Positions 8,303 through 16,749 of a stretch of DNA of 64,000 bases are shown here, piece after piece. The stretch's first letter is position 1, and every line of letters starts with the position of its first letter. Both the position numbers and the translations under genes were made by a program. Below the pieces are notes generated by a model, which saw only the letters and a program-made list of their open reading frames with translations, was not told the origin of the DNA and searched no databases. This stretch comes from an uncultured Oscillospiraceae bacterium. GTDB lineage: Bacteria > Bacillota > Clostridia > Oscillospirales > Oscillospiraceae. The stretch is from contig CANRDC010000004.1 of assembly GCA_947629245.1 (NCBI GenBank), positions 25,961 to 89,960 on the forward strand, written 5' to 3'.

Positions 8303-8713
8303 TCAGTTCTGGGGCTCCTCGGTCTGCTTGCCCACGCTGGAGATGGCCCACTTCATCAGCTGGACCCGGACCCGGTCGTCGCTGGTCTCGATGACGATGG
8401 CGTTCTCGCGCACGTTGACCACCTTGCCCATGATGCCGCCGATGGTGGTGATGGTATCGCCCACGGCGATATTGTCACGCATCTGCTGGGCCTGCTTTTT
8501 CCGCTTGTTCTCCGGGCGGATCATGAAGAAATAGAACACGGCGATCATGACCACCAGCATGATGATCATGCTCATGCCGCTGCCAGCGGCAGAGGTAGCC
8601 GCGGCGGCGTCGCCGGAAGTAGTCGCGGCGGGCGCGCAGCCGCTCACCATGAGCGCGCCCAGCGCGGTCATCATCAAAAGGGCCAGGACCCTGGAAAAAC
8701 GGGAAAGTTTCAT
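8303..8713 (-). CDS. yajC: YajC-family Sec translocon accessory protein with lipoprotein-type signal
   Basis: YajC joins SecDF at the membrane and supports protein export. The central part has one membrane helix (MIIMLVVMIAVFYFFMIRP) followed by ENKRKKQAQQM and the conserved GDTITTIGGIMGKV core. I place the start at the ATG 8713, with GGAGG seven bases upstream, giving 136 residues; a longer frame to 8782 lacks a ribosome site. Unusually, the N-terminus reads as a lipoprotein signal with a lipobox LMVSGC followed by a Ser/Ala/Thr linker. It is cotranscribed with tgt (40 bp gap), as in many bacteria. Confidence 0.85.
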   Translation of the reverse strand: MKLSRFSRVLALLMMTALGALMVSGCAPAATTSGDAAAATSAAGSGMSMIIMLVVMIAVFYFFMIRPENKRKKQAQQMRDNIAVGDTITTIGGIMGKVVNVRENAIVIETSDDRVRVQLMKWAISSVGKQTEEPQN

Positions 8714-8753
8714 CTGTATACCTCCAAAAAAGTTACTTCTATTATAAATGCCT

Positions 8754-9887
8754 TTATATCCTCGTGTCAAGAAGTTTGGCATATTTTGCCCGGTATGCCC
8801 CGAAAGTCCCGGCCTCCAGGGCGGCGCGGATCTCCGCGAGCAGGTTGTTGTAAAACCACAGGTTGTGCATCACGGCCAGCCGCAGACCCAGCGTCTCCTG
8901 GGCCTTGAACAGGTGCCGGATATAGCCCCGGCTGTAGCGCTTGCAGACCGGACAGCCGCACGCGGGGTCGATAGGGCTGTCGTCCATGGCGTACTTCTCG
9001 TTTTTCAGGTTGATGATCCCCTGCTTTGTGAACAGGTGGGCGTGGCGGCCGTTCCGGGCGGGCATGACGCAGTCGAACAGGTCCACCCCCCGCCAGACGC
9101 CCTCGATGATATTGCCCGGCGTGCCCACGCCCATGAGATACCGGGGCCGATCGGCGGGCATGTATTCCTGCACCAGCTCGATGGTGTCGTACATCTGCTG
9201 GTGGGTCTCCCCCACCGCCAGGCCCCCGATGGCGTAGCCCGGCAGGTCCAGCTCGGCGATGGCCTTCATGTGCTCCACCCGCAGGTCCGGATAGATGCCG
9301 CCCTGGTTGATGCCGAAGAGCATCTGGCCGGGGTTCACCGCGTCCGGCTCGGCGTTATACTCGGCCAGGGCCTTTTTGCACCGGACCAGCCACCGGGTCG
9401 TCCGGGCGCAGGACTGCTCGAAATATTCCCTGGGCGAGGGGATCTTCACGCACTCGTCGAAGGCCATGGCGATATCGCTGCCCAGATTCGCCTGGATGCG
9501 CATGCTCTGCTCCGGGCCGATGAACAGCCGCCGCCCGTCCACATGGCTCTGGAAGGACACGCCCTCCTCCGTGATCTTCCGCAGCCCCGCCAGGGAGAAG
9601 ATCTGAAAGCCGCCGCTGTCGGTGAGGATCGGGCCCCGCCAGGTCATGAATCGATGCAGGCCCCCCATGGCCTTGACCAGCTCGTCGCCGGGCCGGACGT
9701 GCAGGTGGTAGGTGTTGGAAAGCTCCACCTGACAGCCGATATCCTCCAGGTCTTTGGCGGACAGTCCGCCCTTGATGGCGGCCACGGTCCCCACGTTCAT
9801 AAAGGCAGGGGTCTGCACCGTGCCGTGGGGGGTCGTGAACTCCCCGCGCCGGGCATGGCCCTCTTCCTGCTTCAGCAGCTTATACAT
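8754..9887 (-). CDS. tgt: tRNA-guanine transglycosylase
   Basis: Tgt exchanges guanine-34 of GUN-anticodon tRNAs for preQ1 in queuosine synthesis. The 377-residue protein has the expected TIM-barrel landmarks: LSNTYHLHVRPG, the catalytic LTDSGGFQIFSL, MAFDECVKIP, GINQGGIYPDLR, and the zinc site CGCPVC followed by H in RLAVMHNLWF. It is first in the tgt-yajC-TIGR04086 transcript, with its own promoter, and follows queA, the next enzyme of the pathway. Confidence 0.96.
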   Translation of the reverse strand: MYKLLKQEEGHARRGEFTTPHGTVQTPAFMNVGTVAAIKGGLSAKDLEDIGCQVELSNTYHLHVRPGDELVKAMGGLHRFMTWRGPILTDSGGFQIFSLAGLRKITEEGVSFQSHVDGRRLFIGPEQSMRIQANLGSDIAMAFDECVKIPSPREYFEQSCARTTRWLVRCKKALAEYNAEPDAVNPGQMLFGINQGGIYPDLRVEHMKAIAELDLPGYAIGGLAVGETHQQMYDTIELVQEYMPADRPRYLMGVGTPGNIIEGVWRGVDLFDCVMPARNGRHAHLFTKQGIINLKNEKYAMDDSPIDPACGCPVCKRYSRGYIRHLFKAQETLGLRLAVMHNLWFYNNLLAEIRAALEAGTFGAYRAKYAKLLDTRI

Positions 9888-9935
9888 GGCTCCCTCTTTC
9901 CCTCAATCGTCGTACTCTCGATCGTCGCAAAGGGT

Positions 9936-9963
9936 ATTGTAACAGATATCGCGGATATGTCAA
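9936..9963 (-). promoter_or_regulatory. tgt operon promoter
   Basis: TTGACA (9963-9958) and TACAAT (9941-9936) with a 16-bp spacer lie about 50 bp upstream of the tgt start, just after the queA terminator. Confidence 0.7.
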
Positions 9964-9974
9964 TCGCATAAACA

Positions 9975-9994
9975 GACCGGGGCATGCCCCGGTC
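9975..9994. terminator. Palindromic terminator between queA and tgt
   Basis: GACCGGGGCATGCCCCGGTC is a perfect 20-base palindrome. It lies after queA on the minus strand (followed by TGTTTAT); the plus side is followed by AAATTTTTTT. Confidence 0.6.
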
Positions 9995-10035
9995 AAATTT
10001 TTTTGTAACGAACCGGACCGAACGCCGTCTAACTG

Positions 10036-11058
10036 TCAGTGGATGAACATGGCGTCCCCGAAGGAGAAAAACCGGTATTCCTGCCGGACGGCCTCGGCGT
10101 AGGCGTTCAGGATATTCTCCCGCCCCGCCAGCGCGGACACCAGCATCACCAGCGTGGAGCCCGGCAGATGGAAGTTGGTCACCAGCGCGTCGATACATTT
10201 AAATTTGTAGCCCGGATAGATGAAGATATCCGTCCAGCCGCTCTCCGCCCGGAGGATGCCGTCCTCCCCCGTGAAGCTCTCCAGGGTCCGGCAGGAGGTG
10301 GTGCCCACCGCCACGATCCGGCCTCCCGCGGCCTTCGTCCGCTCCACGGCCTCCGCCGTCTCCAGCGGCACGGTGCAGAACTCGCTGTGCATATCGTGGT
10401 CCTCCACGTTCTCCGCCTTCACGGGCCGGAAGGTGCCCAGGCCCACATGGAGCGTCACGAACCGCACGTCCACGCCCATGGCACGGATGCTGTCCAGCAG
10501 TTCGTTGGTGAAGTGCAGGCCCGCCGTGGGGGCCGCGGCGCTGCCGGGATGGGCGGAATAGACGGTCTGATACCGCTCCGGGTCGTCCAGCCGCTCCTTG
10601 ATATAGGGCGGCAGGGGCATGCGGCCCAGACGCTCCAGCACCTCCAGAAAGATGCCCTGGAACGTGAACCGAATGACCCGGCCGCCGTCGGGCAGCACGT
10701 CCTCTACTTCCCCGGTCAGCTCCCCGTCCCCAAAGCAGACCTTCGCGCCAACGCGCATCTTCCTGCCGGGCCGGGTCAGGCACTCCCAGCGCCCGTCTCC
10801 CAGCTCCCGCAGCAGCACCACCTCCGCCGCGCCGCCGGTGTCGCGGACGCCGATGAGCCGGGCCGGGATCACACGGGAGTCGTTCAGCACCATGCAGTCG
10901 CCGGGCCGCAGGTAGGACGGCAGGTCGTAAAAATGGCGGTGCTCCATCTCGCCGGTGAGCTTGTCCAGCACCAGCAGCCGGGACCCGTCCCGCCGCTGGA
11001 GCGGCGTCTGGGCGATCAGCCGCTCCGGCAGATCGTACATAAAATCGGATGTTTTCAA
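10036..11058 (-). CDS. queA: S-adenosylmethionine:tRNA ribosyltransferase-isomerase
   Basis: QueA transfers the ribosyl part of SAM to preQ1 in tRNA to give epoxyqueuosine. The motifs [41 protein letters not shown] and the C-terminal [14 protein letters not shown] are typical. I choose the TTG at 11058 ([12 protein letters not shown]), which matches the family N-terminus and lies five bases after the upstream stop codon; the longer frame to 11154 overlaps the preceding gene. It gives 340 residues. It shares a transcript with the SLH/SpoIID protein gene. Confidence 0.95.
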   Translation of the reverse strand: MKTSDFMYDLPERLIAQTPLQRRDGSRLLVLDKLTGEMEHRHFYDLPSYLRPGDCMVLNDSRVIPARLIGVRDTGGAAEVVLLRELGDGRWECLTRPGRKMRVGAKVCFGDGELTGEVEDVLPDGGRVIRFTFQGIFLEVLERLGRMPLPPYIKERLDDPERYQTVYSAHPGSAAAPTAGLHFTNELLDSIRAMGVDVRFVTLHVGLGTFRPVKAENVEDHDMHSEFCTVPLETAEAVERTKAAGGRIVAVGTTSCRTLESFTGEDGILRAESGWTDIFIYPGYKFKCIDALVTNFHLPGSTLVMLVSALAGRENILNAYAEAVRQEYRFFSFGDAMFIH

Positions 11059-11063
11059 CTCTT

Positions 11064-12818
11064 CTACGCTCCGTATTGCAGATCGGCTCCCGTATAGTAG
11101 AAGCCCAGGATGGCCTCGCAGCTCTTGTTGTAATACTTGGCCATGGCATAGCAACCCCAGGCGCTCATGCCGACCTTGTGGCTGGCGTCGACGATGCTCT
11201 CATAGCTCCCGGCGGCGGAACCGGCGATGTCGCCCACGGCGGCCTGCTCATAGGGATCGGCCTTGCCGGTCAGATAGGGGTAGCTGGTGCCGAACACTGC
11301 GGCCGAATCCAGCGTATGGCCTCCGTCACAGGAGGAAAAGCAGGCCACGCAGATGCTGCCGTTATAGGTCAGGTACTGGCCGCCGGTGGCGTCCACCGCC
11401 GCGTCGGAGGCGGCAAAATAGCTCTCGTCATAGCTGATCCCCCGCCCCCGATAGAGCTGGGTGCCGGACCCGGTCACGATGTCCATGCCGTACTGGGAAT
11501 AGATGCTCCCGTCATAGCTCATGGCATAGCTGCGGCACGCGATGGCCGCCGCCTTCAGCGCTTCGGCAGGCCAGCCGCTGGAAAACTCGTAGGGCACCAC
11601 GCCTTTTACATAGTCCTCGACGCCCACATAGTTCACGACCGTTATGTACCCTGGCTTCCCGGACGCCTGGGACAGCTCGAAGTCCCCGAAATATTTATAT
11701 TCCCCGTTCACCCGCGTGACGGTCTTGCTGTCCCCGACCGGATGGACTGCCAGGGCGGACGTGGTCGTGTACACCACGTTCCCCACCGAATCGGAAAGCG
11801 TGAACGCGGCGCCGTCGGTGGTGACGCTGACGGTCGTATCCTGGATGGAATCCACGGAGACAAACTGGCGGCCGGACATGGAGCCGTACTCAAAGCCCGT
11901 CCCGTTCGTGTTCTGCAGCGTCACGGAAGGGACGCTGGTGTCGATGCTCTGCGTTTTGACCAGCACGCCCACCCGGATCACGCCGGCCTTGACGCCGACC
12001 GTCCCGCCGACGAGGGATACGGGCGTATCCGGCATGGCGTTCGGGTCCGACGGCTGCTCCGTCGGCGGCGCGGGCTCCTCAGTCGGGGCCGGTGCGGGCT
12101 CCTCGGTCGCCGCCGGTACTTCGGTCCCGGTCGGCGCGGGTTCCTCGGTCGGAGGCGTCTGGACGGAGCCGCCGCAGACGCTGTCAAAGCGCATGAGCAT
12201 GGTGGCCGCCTCCGCCCTGGTCGCGGAGCCCAGCGGGTTGAGAAGGCCGTTGGCGTTGCCCTTGAGCACGCCGCAAAGCTGCATGGCGTCCACGTCGCTC
12301 TTCGCCCAGGAGCTTATCCGGTCGCTGTCGGGAAAGGAGGCCACGCTCCCCGTCTGGCTCAGGTTCAGTCCCATGGCGGCGGCGAACCGGTTCAGCATGG
12401 CGCACATCTGCTCCCGGGTGATGGACGCGTTCGGGCTGAACTGATCCTGGCCCGTGCCGGTCACGATCCCACTGGCCTTGGCCCAGGCGGCATAGCCCGC
12501 GTAATAGCTGTCGGCGGCCACGTCGCTGAAGCTGGCGCCGCCCGTCCATGCGGACGGGTCCACGTTGGCGAACCGGCCCAGGACCGTGACGAACATGGCG
12601 CGGGACATGCTGACATTGGGCGAGAACACGGTGTCGCTGGTGCCCTTGAAAAGGCCCTTCTCCACCACATAGTTCACCGGATCGTAGTACCAATCCGAGC
12701 CCGACACGTCGGTAAAGCCTCCGGCGGCCCGCGCCGGAGCAAGCGGCAGATACACCGCCGCCATGAGCGTGAGCAGCAGCGCCGCCCCGAAACGGCGCGC
12801 CCGCCCTGTGACTTTCAT
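11064..12818 (-). CDS. SLH-domain cell-wall protein with SpoIID/LytB domain
   Basis: After a signal peptide (ending APARA) come three S-layer homology domains over about residues 30-215 ([55 protein letters not shown]). A Pro/Thr/Glu linker follows, then a SpoIID/LytB domain over the last 300 residues ([46 protein letters not shown]). SpoIID proteins are lytic transglycosylases acting on stem-peptide-free glycan, and SLH domains bind wall polymers, so this is probably a wall-attached glycan-cleaving protein or a LytB-type modifier. The ATG at 12818 has GGAGG seven bases upstream; the longer frame lacks a site. It is first in a transcript with queA. Confidence 0.87.
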   Translation of the reverse strand: MKVTGRARRFGAALLLTLMAAVYLPLAPARAAGGFTDVSGSDWYYDPVNYVVEKGLFKGTSDTVFSPNVSMSRAMFVTVLGRFANVDPSAWTGGASFSDVAADSYYAGYAAWAKASGIVTGTGQDQFSPNASITREQMCAMLNRFAAAMGLNLSQTGSVASFPDSDRISSWAKSDVDAMQLCGVLKGNANGLLNPLGSATRAEAATMLMRFDSVCGGSVQTPPTEEPAPTGTEVPAATEEPAPAPTEEPAPPTEQPSDPNAMPDTPVSLVGGTVGVKAGVIRVGVLVKTQSIDTSVPSVTLQNTNGTGFEYGSMSGRQFVSVDSIQDTTVSVTTDGAAFTLSDSVGNVVYTTTSALAVHPVGDSKTVTRVNGEYKYFGDFELSQASGKPGYITVVNYVGVEDYVKGVVPYEFSSGWPAEALKAAAIACRSYAMSYDGSIYSQYGMDIVTGSGTQLYRGRGISYDESYFAASDAAVDATGGQYLTYNGSICVACFSSCDGGHTLDSAAVFGTSYPYLTGKADPYEQAAVGDIAGSAAGSYESIVDASHKVGMSAWGCYAMAKYYNKSCEAILGFYYTGADLQYGA

Positions 12819-12892
12819 CACGATCCCTCCCCGCCGCAGCCGCGGCTTTCGGTTGACGAAAAGGTCCACACATGCTATAATCTACGCGCCAC

Positions 12893-12921
12893 ATTATAAA
12901 CAAAAAATTACAAAAAGTCAA
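12893..12921 (-). promoter_or_regulatory. Promoter of the SLH/SpoIID gene
   Basis: TTGACT (12921-12916) and TATAAT (12898-12893) have a 17-bp spacer on the minus strand, 75 bp before the start codon. It is back-to-back with the asd promoter. Confidence 0.8.
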
Positions 12922-12934
12922 TGATTATGTAACC

Positions 12935-12963
12935 TTCACACACTTTTCACGGTTGCATACACT
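12935..12963 (+). promoter_or_regulatory. asd promoter
   Basis: TTCACA (12935-12940) and TACACT (12958-12963) are 17 bp apart, giving a short leader of about 13 bases before the asd start at 12983. Confidence 0.55.
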
Positions 12964-12982
12964 GTTACAGGAGGTCATCAAT

Positions 12983-14068
12983 ATGGAAAAGCTGAAAGTT
13001 GGCGTCATCGGCGGCACCGGCATGGTGGGCCAGCGCTTTGTCTCCCTGCTGGCGGAGCATCCCTGGTTCGAGCTGACGGTCATCGCGGCCAGCAGCCGCA
13101 GCGCCGGAAAAACATACGAGCAGGCCGCCGGTGGACGCTGGGCGCTGGAGGCGCCCATGCCGGAGAAGGCCAAGGGCATCGTGGTGAAGAGCGCCGTGGA
13201 CGACATGGCCGCCATCGCGGCGGAGGTGGACCTGGTGTTCTCCGCCGTGGATATGAAGACCGATGAGATCCGCGCGCTGGAAGAGGCGTACGCCAAACTG
13301 GAATGCCCGGTAGTCTCCAACAACAGCGCCCACCGCTGGACGGCCGACGTGCCCATGGTGGTGCCGGAGATCAACCCGGAGCATCTGGACGTGATCCCCG
13401 CCCAGCGCAAGCGTCTGGGCACCAAGCGCGGCTTCATCGCCGTGAAGAGCAACTGCTCCCTGCAGAGCTATGTGCCCGCGCTGCATCCGCTGAAGGACGA
13501 GTTCGGGCTGGAGAAGGTGCTGGTGTGCACCTACCAGGCCATTTCCGGCGCTGGCAAGACCTTTGAGACCTGGCCGGAGATGGTGGATAACGTCATCCCC
13601 TACATCGGCGGCGAGGAGGAAAAGAGCGAGCAGGAGCCCATGAAGCTTTGGGGCCGTGTGGAGAATGGACAGATCGTCAACGCAGTCGCCCCGTCCATCA
13701 CCGCCCAGTGCCTGCGGGTCCCCGCCAGCAACGGCCACATGGCCGCCGTATTCGCCAGCTTTGCGAAAAAGCCCTCCAAAGAGGAGATCCTGGCCCGGTG
13801 GGCCGCCTTCTCCGGCAAACCCCAGCAGCTTGCGCTCCCCTCCGCTCCCAAACAGTTCCTCCACTACTTTGAGGAGGACAACCGGCCCCAGACGAAGCTG
13901 GACCGGAACCTGGAGGGCGGCATGGCCGTGAGCATAGGCCGTCTGCGGCCCGACACCCAGTACGATTACAAGTTCGTTTGCCTGAGCCACAACACCCTGC
14001 GGGGCGCCGCCGGCGGCGGCGTCCTCCTGGCGGAGCTGCTCTGTGCGGAGGGCTGGCTGGACCGCTGA
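12983..14068 (+). CDS. asd: Aspartate-semialdehyde dehydrogenase
   Basis: Asd reduces aspartyl phosphate to the semialdehyde for lysine, DAP, threonine and methionine synthesis. The 361-residue protein has the NADP loop GGTGMVGQRFVSLL, the catalytic cysteine in VKSNCSLQSY, the QAISGAGK segment and the catalytic histidine region PASNGHMAAV. The sequence style (WFELTVIAASSRSAGKTY) fits the archaeal/fungal-type Asd common in Clostridia. The start ATG at 12983 follows AGGAGG by eight bases. It heads an asd-dapA unit. Confidence 0.94.
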   Translation: MEKLKVGVIGGTGMVGQRFVSLLAEHPWFELTVIAASSRSAGKTYEQAAGGRWALEAPMPEKAKGIVVKSAVDDMAAIAAEVDLVFSAVDMKTDEIRALEEAYAKLECPVVSNNSAHRWTADVPMVVPEINPEHLDVIPAQRKRLGTKRGFIAVKSNCSLQSYVPALHPLKDEFGLEKVLVCTYQAISGAGKTFETWPEMVDNVIPYIGGEEEKSEQEPMKLWGRVENGQIVNAVAPSITAQCLRVPASNGHMAAVFASFAKKPSKEEILARWAAFSGKPQQLALPSAPKQFLHYFEEDNRPQTKLDRNLEGGMAVSIGRLRPDTQYDYKFVCLSHNTLRGAAGGGVLLAELLCAEGWLDR

Positions 14069-14088
14069 CCTCCTGAGAAACGATGCAA

Positions 14089-14121
14089 AAGATGCCGTGG
14101 GCCGATCGCCCGCGGCATCTT
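14089..14121 (+). terminator. Terminator-like hairpin between asd and dapA
   Basis: A 14-bp stem AAGATGCCGTGGGC / GCCCGCGGCATCTT with a 5-nt loop ends five bases before the dapA Shine-Dalgarno site. It lacks a strong T tract (TCTATT), so it may only attenuate or process the transcript. Confidence 0.55.
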
Positions 14122-14139
14122 CTATTAGGAGGAATTCTC

Positions 14140-15039
14140 TTGAAAACGCCGATATTCACCGGCTCCGGCACCGCCATCGTGACGCCGCTGTCGGCAGGCA
14201 CCATAGATTTTGACGCCTTTGCCCGCCTCATCGAGGACCAGGCCGCCGGAGGCACCGCCGCGCTGATCGTCTGCGGCACCACCGGCGAGGGCGCCACCCT
14301 CACCCCGGAGGAGCACGAGGCTCTGTTCCGCTTCGCCGCGGAAAAGAGCGCCGGTCGGATGAAGATCGTGGCCGGTATCGGCTCCAACGACACCGCCGCC
14401 GCCCTGGATATGGCCAGACGGGCCGAACAGACCGGCGCGGACGGACTTTTGATGGTCACGCCTTACTATAACAAGACCACCCAGGCGGGCCTTATCAAAC
14501 ACTTTACCTATGTGGCGGACCGGACGGCTCTGCCTATCATCGTCTACAACGTCCCCAGCCGGACCGGCGTGGGCGTGGCGCCGGAAACATACGCCAAGCT
14601 CGCCGAACACCCCAATATCAACGCCGTCAAGGAGGCCTCCGGGAACATCGGCCAGTTTGCCAGGACCGTAGCGCTTTGCGGCGACGGGCTGAACTTCTAC
14701 AGCGGCAACGACAGCGATACCGTGGCCATGATGGCGCTGGGCGCAAAGGGCGTCGTCTCCGTGGCGTCCAACATCGTTCCGGAGGCGGTGAGCAGGCTCT
14801 GCGCGCTGTGCCTGGCCGGGGATTATCCCGCCGCCGCCGCTCTCAACCGGGAATACATGGACCTGTTTACCGCCCTGTTCTGGGAGGTGAACCCCATCCC
14901 GGTCAAGACCGCCATGGCCATGACGGGCCTTTGCTCCGGCGAGATGCGCCTGCCGCTGGTCCCCATGGGCGAGGCGCATAAAGCCGCCATGGCGGAGGTC
15001 CTTGCCAAGCACGGCCTTCTCGCGAAGGAAAATATGTAA
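14140..15039 (+). CDS. dapA: 4-hydroxy-tetrahydrodipicolinate synthase
   Basis: DapA condenses aspartate semialdehyde (made by the preceding gene) with pyruvate toward DAP and lysine. The aldolase barrel is complete: GTAIVTPL near the start, CGTTGEGATLTPEEH, MVTPYYNK, YNVPSRTG with the catalytic tyrosine, INAVKEASGN with the Schiff-base lysine, and NPIPVK. I start at TTG 14140, seven bases after AGGAGG, giving 299 residues, the usual length; the longer frame would run through the upstream hairpin. Confidence 0.95.
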   Translation: MKTPIFTGSGTAIVTPLSAGTIDFDAFARLIEDQAAGGTAALIVCGTTGEGATLTPEEHEALFRFAAEKSAGRMKIVAGIGSNDTAAALDMARRAEQTGADGLLMVTPYYNKTTQAGLIKHFTYVADRTALPIIVYNVPSRTGVGVAPETYAKLAEHPNINAVKEASGNIGQFARTVALCGDGLNFYSGNDSDTVAMMALGAKGVVSVASNIVPEAVSRLCALCLAGDYPAAAALNREYMDLFTALFWEVNPIPVKTAMAMTGLCSGEMRLPLVPMGEAHKAAMAEVLAKHGLLAKENM

Positions 15040-15043
15040 CGTC

Positions 15044-15072
15044 AAAGCGGTCCGGAAGCTCCGGACCGCTTT
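15044..15072. terminator. Bidirectional terminator between dapA and a convergent lipoprotein gene
   Basis: AAAGCGGTCCGG and CCGGACCGCTTT form a perfect 12-bp stem with a 5-nt loop; the A and T ends serve both strands. Confidence 0.85.
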
Positions 15073-15085
15073 CCGCCTGCTCGGT

Positions 15086-15478
15086 TCAGTCGCTGCCGGT
15101 GGATCTTGGCGTAGCCGCGGGCCTGCTGCCGCCGTCGCCGTTATTGGTGCCGTTGCCGCTGGTATTGGTCTGATTGCGGCCGGTCACATCGTCAAGCATA
15201 TCCTCTCCGGCGTCCATGATATCGTCCACAGCGTCCTCACCGGCGCCGACGACGCCGTCCACGGCGTCTCTGCCCTCGTCGATGATACCGTCAGCGGAGC
15301 TGTCGGTGGACGCGGGCGTGGCCTTGGCCGTCGGGGTGGGCTTACCGGTCGCGGTGGGCCGGGTCGTCGCGGCAGCTGTGGGCGAGGGCCTTGTCTCGCC
15401 GCTCATGTCCTTGGCGCAGCCGCCCAGCATGGACAGCAGCATGATGGCCGCAAGTATGATCGTCAAGATGCTTTTCAT
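15086..15478 (-). CDS. Small low-complexity lipoprotein
   Basis: The 130-residue product has a lipoprotein signal with lipobox LGGC, then a Pro/Thr/Ala linker. A central acidic amphipathic stretch follows with the repeated theme AVDGVVGAGEDAVDDIMDAGEDMLDD, and a Gly/Asn/Ser tail. No known domain is seen. GGAGG lies seven bases upstream of the start. It stands alone against the dapA terminator. It probably sits on the outer face of the membrane; its function is unknown. Confidence 0.7.
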   Translation of the reverse strand: MKSILTIILAAIMLLSMLGGCAKDMSGETRPSPTAAATTRPTATGKPTPTAKATPASTDSSADGIIDEGRDAVDGVVGAGEDAVDDIMDAGEDMLDDVTGRNQTNTSGNGTNNGDGGSRPAATPRSTGSD

Positions 15479-15566
15479 CTTCTTGCCTCCGTCGTGATAG
15501 TATTGTAACAGCTCTATTATGCCTATATTTCCGCAGATTTTTCATGGGCGCAAAAATTTTTTCTAT
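15479..15566. other. Intergenic region upstream of the lipoprotein gene
   Basis: An AT-rich stretch with a possible minus-strand -10 (TACAAT, near 15503-15508) and no clear -35 box. It leads into the inverted-repeat element at 15567. Confidence 0.4.
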
Positions 15567-15841
15567 AGCTGACGGGAGACGAACACACGTCGCTCCACAG
15601 GGGCTCTTTTCGGTGCTTTTCGTCTCGTCGTCGTCGGCTTGCGCCAGCAAGCCTTCCTCCTTCTCAGCGAAAATCCCTCGAAAACTGCTCCCTGTGGAGT
15701 GCAAAGCAGTTTCTGGCAAGCGGGTCTGCGTTCGTGCAAGAAAAAGCCCGCAGGGAATACTTTCGTATTGCCAAGGGATTTGACGCCGCACGGGCGCGGA
15801 CCCGCCGCCAGAAACCGACGTGGGTTCGTCTCCCGTCAGCT
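15567..15841. repeat. 275-bp element with 26-bp terminal inverted repeats
   Basis: The ends 15567-15592 and 15816-15841 are inverted copies (AGCTGACGGGAGACGAAC...) with one mismatch in 26. Two further inverted repeats lie inside: CTCCACAGGG (15594-15603) with CCCTGTGGAG, and the pair gtttctggc..gcgggtc (from 15709) with gacccgccgccagaaac (ending 15815). There is no gene inside. The layout resembles a MITE or a large folding intergenic element. No clear target-site duplication is visible. Confidence 0.6.
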
Positions 15842-15856
15842 TTGCGCATGTTTTTG

Positions 15857-15885
15857 TTGCACCGGGGACCGTATTATGCCATAAT
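15857..15885 (+). promoter_or_regulatory. Promoter of the SLOG gene
   Basis: TTGCAC (15857-15862) and CATAAT (15880-15885) are 17 bp apart. The expected start of transcription falls at or next to the ATG at 15892. Confidence 0.45.
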
Positions 15886-15891
15886 AGGCGT

Positions 15892-16410
15892 ATGGAACGA
15901 GAGATCACCTGCTGTTTTACCGGCCATCGGGCCGAAAAGCTCCCCTGGCGGGACAATGACCGCGCTCCGGGCTGCGTGCGGCTGAAAGCCGCCCTGGCGG
16001 ACGTGCTGGCCAGCTTATACGCCGGGGGCTTTCGCCATTTCATCTGCGGCATGGCCACGGGCGCGGACATCTACTTCGGCGAGGCGGTGTGCGCCCTGCG
16101 GGAGGAGCGTCCGGACGTGACGCTGGAGGCCGCCGTCCCCTTCCAGGGCCAGGAAAAGCGCTGGAGCGCCTACTGGCAGGCGCGGTATTTTCGCTTGGCC
16201 GAGTCCTGCGACAAGCTCACGGTCCTGCACAGTGCGTATACGCCCACCTGCATGATGGACCGCAACCGCTATATGGTGGACGCGTCCCGCGTGCTGGTGG
16301 CCGTGTACAGCGGCGAGCCCGGCGGCACCCGGAGCACCATGCTCTACGCCATGCGCCAGGGTCTGGAGATCGTGGAGCTGTCCGTGGAGGGCAAGCGGCA
16401 GACGTACTGA
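15892..16410 (+). CDS. SLOG-family protein (DUF1273/YpsA-like)
   Basis: The 172-residue protein matches the SLOG family related to DprA/LOG nucleotide-binding Rossmann folds: CCFTGHRAEKLPW at the start, FICGMATGADIYFGEAV, MDRNRYMVDASRVLVAVYSGEPGGT, and YAMRQGLEIVEL. Members are thought to bind nucleotide-related ligands; the biochemical role is unknown. The first ATG with family homology is at 15892. Only a poor ribosome site precedes it, and the promoter is so close that the mRNA may be nearly leaderless. It lies between the inverted-repeat element and tRNA-Val. Confidence 0.75.
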   Translation: MEREITCCFTGHRAEKLPWRDNDRAPGCVRLKAALADVLASLYAGGFRHFICGMATGADIYFGEAVCALREERPDVTLEAAVPFQGQEKRWSAYWQARYFRLAESCDKLTVLHSAYTPTCMMDRNRYMVDASRVLVAVYSGEPGGTRSTMLYAMRQGLEIVELSVEGKRQTY

Positions 16411-16440
16411 GCCGTCCGGCACATTTTGCGAATAAAGCTC

Positions 16441-16469
16441 TTGACATATCCAAACTTTTACGGTAGAAT
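16441..16469 (+). promoter_or_regulatory. tRNA-Val promoter
   Basis: TTGACA (16441-16446), a 17-bp spacer and TAGAAT (16464-16469) lie 15 bp before the tRNA. Confidence 0.85.
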
Positions 16470-16483
16470 ATCCCACGCTGAAC

Positions 16484-16559
16484 GGACGATTGGCGCAGCT
16501 GGTAGCGCATCCGCTTGACGTGCGGGAGGTCACAAGTTCGAGTCTTGTATCGTCCACCA
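16484..16559 (+). tRNA. tRNA-Val (anticodon GAC)
   Basis: A complete cloverleaf folds: acceptor GGACGAT / ATCGTCC, D stem GCGC, anticodon stem TCCGC / GCGGG around loop TTGACGT with anticodon GAC, and T stem ACAAG / CTTGT around TTCGAGT. Discriminator A and an encoded CCA end it. Confidence 0.95.
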
Positions 16560-16566
16560 AACTTGA

Positions 16567-16608
16567 GAAATCCGAACCTGATTCCAATCGGAAACGGGTT
16601 CGGGTTTC
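16567..16608 (+). terminator. Terminator after tRNA-Val
   Basis: GAAATCCGAACC pairs with GGTTCGGGTTTC (one G-U) around an 18-nt interior region, followed by TTGTTGC. Confidence 0.65.
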
Positions 16609-16661
16609 TTGTTGCTATTGAGGACATAGGCATATATAGTCTGTGCGTAAAATTTTCCAAG

Positions 16662-16728
16662 AAAACTTGGCAAAAGCTATTGACAAGAAAACTTGGCAGT
16701 CTTATAATAAGGACAACAAAACTTGGCA
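16662..16728 (+). repeat. Three direct repeats of AAAACTTGGCA (probable operators)
   Basis: AAAACTTGGCA occurs at 16662-16672, 16688-16698 and 16718-16728. The middle copy lies in the spacer of the following promoter; the first copy is part of the small palindrome CCAAGAAAACTTGG. They are likely binding sites for the XRE repressor encoded downstream. Confidence 0.6.
16680..16708 (+). promoter_or_regulatory. Perfect-consensus promoter of the two-gene AT-rich insert
   Basis: TTGACA (16680-16685) and TATAAT (16703-16708) have the ideal 17-bp spacer. Both boxes match consensus fully, which together with overlapping repeats suggests a strong promoter under repressor control. Confidence 0.88.
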
Positions 16729-16749
16729 AAGGCCAAAAGGAGGTTCGTT

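Noticed and set aside
11064-12818. Sporulation gene spoIID
   Set aside because: SLH domains and the absence of sporulation neighbours point to a vegetative wall protein that only shares the domain.
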